Source of the DNA: Chloroflexota bacterium
Lineage (GTDB): Bacteria; Chloroflexota; UBA5177; JANWHV01
Length of the DNA stretch: 10,737 nt
Direction: 5' to 3'
NCBI GenBank assembly: GCA_025450375.1
Contig: JANWHO010000323.1
Span: 1 to 10,737, forward strand
Part shown: piece by piece, positions 6,988 to 10,737 of the stretch
Position numbering within the stretch: position 1 is the first letter of the stretch
How the letters are laid out: every line of letters starts with the position of its first letter
The notes under the pieces: generated by a model
What the model saw: only the letters and a program-made list of their open reading frames with translations
What the model was told of the DNA's origin: nothing
Database searches by the model: none
Made by a program: the position numbers and the translations under genes

Positions 6988-7569
6988 ATGGAGACGTTCG
7001 CGAACCTGCCCGTGCTGCTCTGTGCCTCGCCGCGGGAGTGGGAAGATTGGCTCAACGAGCACCACGGGGAACAGGGTGGGGTGTGGCTCAAGATCGCCAA
7101 GAAGGGGGTCGGGATCGGCTCGGTCTCGTATTCCGACGCCCTTGATTCGGCGCTATGTCATGGCTGGATTGATGGGCAGAAGCAGTCGTATGACAACACG
7201 TTCTGGCTGCAAAAGTTTACGCCGCGCCGCCCCAAAAGTCTCTGGTCCAGAGTCAATACGGAGCGCGCGACCGTACTCATCGAGTCAGGCAAGATGATGC
7301 CGGGCGGACTGCGGGAAGTTGACGCGGCGAAGGCGGATGGCCGGTGGGACGCGGCCTACGCATCACAGCGTATGATGGCGGTCCCGGACGATTTCCAGGC
7401 GGAACTCGATCGATTCCCGATCGCCAAAGAGTTCTTCGCCACGCTCAACGCGGCGAATCGCTATGCAATCTGCTACCGGATCGAGAGCGCGAAAAAGCCG
7501 GAAACCCGGAGGGCGCGCATTGACACCTTCATCGCCATGCTGGTAGCCAAGGAGAAGCTCCATCCGTAG
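6988..7569 (+). CDS. YdeI/OmdA (OmpD-associated) family protein
   Basis: A 193-residue protein with the usual family length. Characteristic motifs are ALDSALCHGWIDG (residues 51-63), FTPRRPKSLWSRVN (77-90), the GLREVDAAKADGRWDAAY block (107-124), and a C-terminal IESAKKPETRRARI-type helix (165-178). The family also contains an OmdA domain and is annotated as bacteriocin-protection or YdeI/OmpD-associated; its molecular function is poorly known. No signal peptide or membrane segment is seen, so it is probably cytosolic. The start at METFANLP is chosen because family homology begins there, although no Shine-Dalgarno precedes it. A -10 element 7 nt upstream suggests leaderless translation. It is divergent from the LarA-like gene and stands alone on the plus strand. 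Confidence 0.85.
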   Translation: METFANLPVLLCASPREWEDWLNEHHGEQGGVWLKIAKKGVGIGSVSYSDALDSALCHGWIDGQKQSYDNTFWLQKFTPRRPKSLWSRVNTERATVLIESGKMMPGGLREVDAAKADGRWDAAYASQRMMAVPDDFQAELDRFPIAKEFFATLNAANRYAICYRIESAKKPETRRARIDTFIAMLVAKEKLHP

Positions 7570-7620
7570 TAGTGAGAGCGCCTCTGTCGTGCCGTCCCCA
7601 CTGGAGTTTCACCGTCCCAG

Positions 7621-7789
7621 GACGCCATGATCCTTGAAGGGTATCCGGTCGAGCCGAGCTGCCGGCCTGTACACGTACATGGGGTCGCCCGAGACCTTTC
7701 GGCAGGCTGGATTCCAGGATGTCACGCCTCCCGGCCAGGACAGGCTGGTAATGCGGTACGCGGTGGGCGCTCGCACTCACCCCTTCTAA
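7621..7789 (+). pseudogene. Decayed C-terminal fragment of a GNAT acetyltransferase
   Basis: Two reading frames together spell the end of a GNAT N-acetyltransferase. The first (ATG at 7627) gives ILEGYPVEPS, a common motif of this family. The next frame, from about 7670, gives YTYMGSPETFRQAGF followed by QDVTPPGQDRLVMRYAV and a TAA at 7787-7789. This corresponds to the usual GNAT ending with a G-S-P--F--AGF motif and a basic -MR- strand. The frame changes by +1 between about 7660 and 7670, and a few residues of the linker seem missing. No acetyl-CoA-binding N-terminal part is found upstream, where stop codons and the YdeI-family gene intervene. The fragment is therefore truncated and frameshifted and should be non-functional. 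Confidence 0.65.
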
Positions 7790-7837
7790 CGGCGCGAGCG
7801 CAAAAAAGAAACATAAATGCGCCCCCACGGTCCACAT

Positions 7838-7863
7838 GGGCTATTGGCTGGCAGGGATAGCCC
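7838..7863 (+). terminator. Weak hairpin, possible transcription end
   Basis: GGGCTAT and ATAGCCC form a 7-bp stem with a 12-nt loop, followed by GTCTATTGTGTT, which is only moderately T-rich. It lies after the GNAT relic and could end transcripts coming from the YdeI-family gene. Confidence 0.3.
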
Positions 7864-8017
7864 GTCTATTGTGTTGAGGACGGCGCGTATCCCCACTCGA
7901 TTACATTTCTCCTAATCAACTCCACCGCCCCTAATTTCGCTTGTCGTCAACGTTCATCCTAGAGACACCAAGCGCCGCTCATACTAAAGTAGTGAACCGC
8001 TAACAGTCCAGACGAGG

Positions 8018-8047
8018 GGAGCGGCCAACCGGGCCGAGCAACACTTC
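8018..8047 (+). promoter_or_regulatory. Distant Shine-Dalgarno with intervening hairpin
   Basis: GGAG (8018-8021) lies 26 nt before the ATG, which is too far for normal initiation. A hairpin of CGGCC/GGCCG (8022-8036) begins at the next base. If it folds, the remaining single-stranded distance to the ATG is 11 nt, an acceptable spacing. No other ribosome site is visible. Confidence 0.35.
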
Positions 8048-9133
8048 ATGACGATGATGTCACCACCAATCGAATTCACCGTGGAACGGCTCGGGCTGCT
8101 CATGTCCCCGGAACCGGGGAATCCCCATGAGGTTGAGGGAGTGCTCAATCCGGCGGGGATCACGGGTCCGGATGGGCACTATTATCTTTTCCCCCGCTGC
8201 GTGGGTTCCGGTAACTACTCGCGTATCGGGTTGGCCCGCGTACTGCGGGACGCCCAGGGCCGTCCCAGTGGGGTGGAACGCCTGGGTACGGCACTGGAAC
8301 CGGCCGCGCCCTACGAGATCGTCCGCGTGGGCGAAGGAGGCTGCGAGGATCCTCGGGTTACCTACCTGGCCTGCGCCGATGTCTACGTGATGGCCTACAC
8401 GGCCCTCGGCCCGACCGGCCCTCGGGTCGCCCTGGCCTCGTCACGCGACTTGCGCGCCTGGAAACGGCACGGTCTGGTCGACTTTGGCACCGAGCAGGGC
8501 GTTGATTTCAGCCAGTACGTGAATAAGGATGCCATGCTGCTGCCAGGTCTCGTGCATGGTCCCGACGGAACCCTGGCCCTCGCCATGCTGCACCGGCCCA
8601 TCTATGAAATATGCCAAGAGCCGGGGGCGCGGTGTACTGCGGCGCCCTTACCCGCCGGGGTAGAGGACGATCGGCCCAGTATGTGGATCTCTTACTGCGC
8701 GGTAGCTGACCTGGGGTGGCTGGACGATGCCGCGCCGGCCCGTTTCACCGGCCATCATCTGCTCGCTCGCCCAGAGCACGCCTGGGAGGAGCACCGGATT
8801 GGTGGCGGCACCGTGCCCGTGCTGACTCCCAACGGCTGGTTGACCCTCTATCACGGGGTCCGCCTCAATCCGGATGGGGGACGATGCTACCAGGCGGGGG
8901 TGCTGCTTCTTGATCGTGAGGACCCTCGCCGGGTGCTGGCCCGGTCCCAGACTCCGCTCTTTGGGCCGGAGACGATCGAGGAACGGATCGGCGTCGTGAG
9001 CAACGTGGTATTTCCCACGGCCATCGAGGAACGAGATGGCGGCCTGGATGTGTATTATGGGATGGCGGACAGCCGGATCGGGGTGGTTCACCTGGCGCCG
9101 ATTGCCGCCGATGCCGCCGAATATGCCGCCTAA
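8048..9133 (+). CDS. GH130-family glycoside phosphorylase/hydrolase (beta-mannoside-active)
   Basis: A 361-residue five-bladed beta-propeller enzyme of glycoside hydrolase family 130. Landmarks are GVLNPAGI (31-38), the catalytic-acid motif CEDPR (D101), VYVMAYTA (112-119), VNKDAMLLP (158-166), HRP (182-184), SYCAVADLGW (215-224), IGGGTVPVLTPNGWLTLYHGV (in part, 251-271; H269), LLLDREDP (286-293), and the terminal VSNVVFP and YYGMAD. Family members phosphorolyse or hydrolyse beta-1,4- or beta-1,2-linked mannosides. The phosphorylases keep basic residues for phosphate; R183 and H269 are present here, but I cannot settle phosphorylase versus hydrolase by eye. No signal peptide is seen, so it acts in the cytosol. 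No sugar transporter or mannose gene is adjacent. The upstream frame has a stop at 7985 and no other start codon, so translation starts at 8048, 8054 or 8057. Confidence 0.85.
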   Translation: MTMMSPPIEFTVERLGLLMSPEPGNPHEVEGVLNPAGITGPDGHYYLFPRCVGSGNYSRIGLARVLRDAQGRPSGVERLGTALEPAAPYEIVRVGEGGCEDPRVTYLACADVYVMAYTALGPTGPRVALASSRDLRAWKRHGLVDFGTEQGVDFSQYVNKDAMLLPGLVHGPDGTLALAMLHRPIYEICQEPGARCTAAPLPAGVEDDRPSMWISYCAVADLGWLDDAAPARFTGHHLLARPEHAWEEHRIGGGTVPVLTPNGWLTLYHGVRLNPDGGRCYQAGVLLLDREDPRRVLARSQTPLFGPETIEERIGVVSNVVFPTAIEERDGGLDVYYGMADSRIGVVHLAPIAADAAEYAA

Positions 9134-9144
9134 CGCGCTCCATC

Positions 9145-9167
9145 AAGGCCATCGCTGGCAGGGCCTT
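9145..9167 (+). terminator. Hairpin after the GH130 gene
   Basis: AAGGCC and GGCCTT form a 6-bp stem with an 11-nt loop, starting 12 nt after the TAA stop at 9131-9133. Only two T residues end the stem, so termination would be weak. Confidence 0.3.
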
Positions 9168-9213
9168 ATGCCGGAGTGATTGGTTTCGAGCGCGAGGGAC
9201 GCGCTGAAGCTAC

Positions 9214-9257
9214 GCGCCCGTGTCCAGTAAGGAATCACCAATCTGGAGCACGGGCGC
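9214..9257. terminator. Bulged 14-bp stem-loop between convergent genes
   Basis: GCGCCCGTG-TCCAG (9214-9227) pairs with CTGGA-(G)-CACGGGCGC (9243-9257), with one bulged G at 9248 and a 15-nt loop. The element lies between the convergent GH130 gene and the alpha-CTD-like gene, where a bidirectional terminator would be expected. Neither strand has a T-tract after it. Confidence 0.4.
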
Positions 9258-9286
9258 ACTCCACGCGCGGCTGGCCCATCGCCCTT

Positions 9287-9484
9287 CTAGCGGTTGGGGA
9301 AGAGCCGCCGTATGTCCTGACGCCCTACTGGCCCAATGTAGGCCAAACGGCGCAGATCGCCATCGCTTAAGGCCGCGATATCCTTGTCTTCCCAGATCCC
9401 ATTGCGGCCAAGAGCCCGCTGCGTGCTAGGCAACAGCAGGTCGAACCGACGCTGCGTTGCTACCGGTCGGGGTGTGTCGTACAT
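9287..9484 (-). CDS. Stand-alone RNA polymerase alpha-CTD-like helix-hairpin-helix protein
   Basis: A 65-residue protein. Residues 17-61 follow the pattern of the C-terminal domain of RpoA: LLPSTQRALGRNGI (first helix with the S-RALxRxGI signature), DIAALSDGDLRRLAYIG (second helix and hairpin glycine), then RQDIRRL. The RpoA equivalent reads roughly L-S-R-N-L-R-A-G-I, L-S-x-x-D-L-L-x-I-x-x-I-G, L-x-E-I. The N-terminal polymerase assembly domain is absent. Such small alpha-CTD/HhH proteins could bind UP-element-like DNA or protein partners. I choose the ATG at 9484; a GTG at 9553 would give 88 residues but lies upstream of a TGC-TAGGAT promoter-like element at 9528-9536, which places the transcript start near 9521. 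The Shine-Dalgarno is weak. It could also be a fragment of a larger HhH protein. Confidence 0.5.
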   Translation of the reverse strand: MYDTPRPVATQRRFDLLLPSTQRALGRNGIWEDKDIAALSDGDLRRLAYIGPVGRQDIRRLFPNR

Positions 9485-9527
9485 CTCGATCTCGCTTCCA
9501 CTATGCCCATGCGAGCACCTGACACCT

Positions 9528-9536
9528 ATCCTAGCA
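9528..9536 (-). promoter_or_regulatory. Extended -10 element for the alpha-CTD-like gene
   Basis: The minus strand reads TGC-TAGGAT. With a start near 9521 the leader to the ATG at 9484 would be about 37 nt. A weak TTGTGG lies 16 nt upstream as a possible -35. Confidence 0.35.
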
Positions 9537-9654
9537 GATGGTGGGCACACCACAATGGCCCACTTGTCAAGGCCCTTATAGGTATACGCCCGCCGCTTTG
9601 CCCTTTCTCGCCGGATCCCAGAACGGGATTATCTCCATCGCTCGTCCGGCACGC

Positions 9655-9660
9655 TACCAT
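9655..9660 (+). promoter_or_regulatory. Possible -10 element for the DUF5680 gene
   Basis: GC-TACCAT resembles the TAnnnT boxes seen elsewhere in the window but lacks the TGn extension. The leader to 9762 would be about 95 nt. The rest of 9537-9761 has no supported gene; a 5-bp hairpin (ATCCC-AGAAC-GGGAT, 9615-9629) is its only other structure. Confidence 0.2.
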
Positions 9661-9761
9661 GGCAGAGAAAGCGGCGCTTCCTGGGGCATGGAAACCGCGC
9701 GTACTGATTCGGTTCCGCCCGTGGGACCGCCACGCCATCGATCCAAAGAGAGGATATGGTC

Positions 9762-10229
9762 ATGGAGACGCTCGATCTGGCCGAGTTGGAAAGTTTCGTG
9801 GTCCGCGCCAAGGCCACTACGTACGGCGGGGACGGATTCACGCTCCTTCCCTATCGCCTCGATTCCCATGATTTCCAATTTATCGACGGAGACTGGGCCT
9901 ATCACGACAGCTATGTTGGCATCACCGACTTCGCCGGACAGGAGGTTGTGTACCATAATCGAGGAGCGGTCTGGGCCATGAGCTATTACGGCCGCATTCT
10001 CCTGCCCGATGTGATTAGCGGCGTGGACGCGGGGCGGGTGATCAAGGCCAGCCTCTCGGCCATGTACCACGAGGGCCGGTTCCTCGGCGGCTTCCGCCAT
10101 GTGAGCGAGCCCTACCTCTATGTCGATACCAACCAGGGCGACGTCACCTGGTTCCAGGGACGAGAGCGCATCGAAGCCAACGACAAGGTCGCGTACGAAC
10201 TGGTGTACCATGGCGGTCTGATTCATTAG
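9762..10229 (+). CDS. DUF5680 domain-containing protein
   Basis: A 155-residue protein that I recognise as DUF5680 across its full length. Typical features are LESFVVRAKATTYGGDG (9-25, family F---AK--TYAG), SHDFQFIDGDWAYHDSYVG (35-53), the GQEVVYHNRGAVWAMSYYGRIL stretch (59-80, in part), FLGGFRH (107-113), a YLYVDTNQGDVTWFQGRE segment (118-135) and the closing VAYELVYHGG (143-152). This domain also occurs fused behind an HTH regulator in other bacteria; here there is no HTH. Its biochemical role is unknown. The ATG at 9762 is preferred over 9756 because AGAGG (9749-9753) is 8 nt upstream. It sits alone, with a 93-nt gap to the antitoxin-like gene. Confidence 0.8.
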   Translation: METLDLAELESFVVRAKATTYGGDGFTLLPYRLDSHDFQFIDGDWAYHDSYVGITDFAGQEVVYHNRGAVWAMSYYGRILLPDVISGVDAGRVIKASLSAMYHEGRFLGGFRHVSEPYLYVDTNQGDVTWFQGRERIEANDKVAYELVYHGGLIH

Positions 10230-10271
10230 ACACGAGACACCCTTGACCTTACATCACTATCATGGTTACCT

Positions 10272-10289
10272 ATGGATATGTATATCCAT
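10272..10289. promoter_or_regulatory. 18-bp operator-like palindrome upstream of the antitoxin gene
   Basis: ATGGATAT and ATATCCAT are exact inverted arms around GT. The site ends 33 nt before the ATG at 10323 and lies in an AT-rich stretch where the promoter should be. Ribbon-helix-helix antitoxins repress their own genes at such palindromes. A TTGACC (10243-10248) lies 23 nt upstream, but no well-spaced -10 pairs with it. Confidence 0.5.
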
Positions 10290-10322
10290 CACGTGGTGTG
10301 AAAGACCATGAAGGAGAGGCAC

Positions 10323-10652
10323 ATGGCGGCCGAAACAATGCATGTGCGTTTGCCCGACCGTACACGAGAGAAACTCGAACAGTTAGCGGCGGCGACGAAC
10401 CGCCCGCGCACCTATCATGTCACGGCGGCCCTGGAACGGTATCTCGATGAGGAGAGTTGGCAAATAGCCCATATCCAGGAGGGACTGGCCGACCTCGACG
10501 CGGGCCGCGTAACGCCGCATGAGGACGTGATGGCCGAGGGACATCGGATCATCACGAAGTCTCGCGATGTACCTTATCGGGTGCGTGGGCAGTATGTGGA
10601 GGTAATCACAGTCATGCACTCGGCGCGGGAGTGGCCTGAGGGTTTTGAGTAG
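10323..10652 (+). CDS. Ribbon-helix-helix antitoxin fused to a ParE/RelE-type toxin tail
   Basis: A 109-residue protein. Residues 1-45 (numbered from the ATG at 10323) are a ParD/CopG-like ribbon-helix-helix domain: a MHVRLPDRTREKLEQLAAAT strand-helix, NRPRTYHVTAALERYL, then the acidic tail DEESWQIAHIQEGLADLDAG and VTPHEDVM typical of this antitoxin type. Instead of ending there, the frame continues into PYRVRGQYVEVITVMHSAREWPEGF, which reads like the last strands of a ParE/RelE toxin (PY-V-YRV---VEI--V-HgaR-WP). The toxin N-terminal two thirds are absent. The start at 10323 is fixed by AAGGAG (10311-10316) with 6-nt spacing, not by the ATG at 10308. The DNA-binding part may still act as a repressor; the toxin part should be inactive. 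No separate toxin gene follows before the window ends. Confidence 0.7.
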   Translation: MAAETMHVRLPDRTREKLEQLAAATNRPRTYHVTAALERYLDEESWQIAHIQEGLADLDAGRVTPHEDVMAEGHRIITKSRDVPYRVRGQYVEVITVMHSAREWPEGFE

Positions 10653-10737
10653 CCCCGTATCCCCTCTTCATGTGGTTGAAGTAGTAGAGCTTCTCGACTT
10701 CTCCACGTTTCTGACCGGGCAGGCGCCCAACCGACGA

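Larger units (their letters stand above)
7790..8047. other. Intergenic leader region upstream of the GH130 gene
   Basis: No gene is supported in these 258 bases, which are more AT-rich than their surroundings between about 7870 and 8010. They hold a 7-bp hairpin (7838-7863) and an imperfect direct repeat around CCTAAT (7912-7918 and 7930-7936). They also hold a Shine-Dalgarno-like GGAG at 8018-8021, followed by a 5-bp hairpin. CATACT (7980-7985) is a weak -10 candidate without a good -35, so I cannot place the GH130 promoter with confidence. Confidence 0.5.

Noticed and set aside
6865..7065. N-terminal extension of the LarA-like frame up to 7065
   Set aside because: The added 67 residues look non-homologous, overlap the start of the divergent YdeI-family gene, and the strong ribosome site is at 6876-6883.
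7767..7801. Inverted repeat GCGCTCGC/GCGAGCGC followed by six A residues
   Set aside because: For a plus-strand terminator the run should be T. On the minus strand the T-run comes before the hairpin rather than after it. The left arm also lies within the GNAT relic.
10243..10248. TTGACC as a -35 for the antitoxin gene
   Set aside because: The best -10-like hexamer nearby (TATCAT, 10258-10263) is only 9 nt away, and other candidates at 16-18 nt are poor.
10613..10737. Open minus-strand frame running off the right edge, reading VEKLYYFNHMKRGYG
   Set aside because: About 40 codons without a stop at a window edge is not significant in GC-rich DNA. It overlaps the 3' end of the antitoxin-like gene and I recognise no family. 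More sequence to the right would decide.

Overview
This window comes from a GC-rich bacterial chromosome. I see no rRNA, tRNA, CRISPR array or complete mobile element. The gene set (an Uma2 nuclease-like protein, a DUF5680 protein, a ribbon-helix-helix antitoxin, two M20 peptidases, a creatininase-family protein and a LarA-type protein) and the recurring TGn-TAnnnT promoter elements fit a Chloroflexota/Thermomicrobia-like organism. That placement is an inference with low certainty.

The left two thirds (116-6864) is read leftwards on the minus strand. In transcription order it holds a LarA/DUF2088-type protein, a carboxypeptidase G2-like M20 metallopeptidase, an Uma2 protein with a coiled-coil tail, a creatininase-family amidohydrolase, a carnosinase-like M20 dipeptidase and a ketopantoate-reductase-family protein. 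The last three are tightly packed (gaps of 3 and 27 nt) and look like one operon with its own extended -10 promoter. The first two form a second unit, with 56 nt between them. A 29-bp near-perfect palindrome and a smaller one lie between that unit and the Uma2 gene. Metal-dependent amide/peptide hydrolases beside a 2-keto-acid reductase-like enzyme and a 2-hydroxyacid racemase-like enzyme suggest catabolism of N-acyl, peptide-like or cyclic amide compounds. No transporter or regulator is visible to name the substrate.

The right third (6988-10737) is a looser set of single genes, mostly on the plus strand. A YdeI/OmdA-family gene may be leaderless and diverges from the LarA-like gene. Next comes a decayed, frameshifted GNAT acetyltransferase relic, then a GH130 glycoside phosphorylase/hydrolase gene with an unusual leader. 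A convergent 65-residue stand-alone protein resembles the RNA polymerase alpha C-terminal domain. A DUF5680 gene follows. The last gene is a ribbon-helix-helix antitoxin whose C-terminus appears to be the tail of a ParE/RelE-type toxin, preceded by an 18-bp operator-like palindrome. The relic and the apparent antitoxin-toxin fusion mark this side as accessory DNA that has lost material.

The most unusual items are the antitoxin/toxin-tail fusion, the orphan alpha-CTD-like protein, the spacing match of four putative active-site residues in the LarA-like protein, the strong palindrome at 4280-4308 and the hydrolase/reductase/racemase cluster. Functional assignments rest on motif recognition by eye, with no database search.
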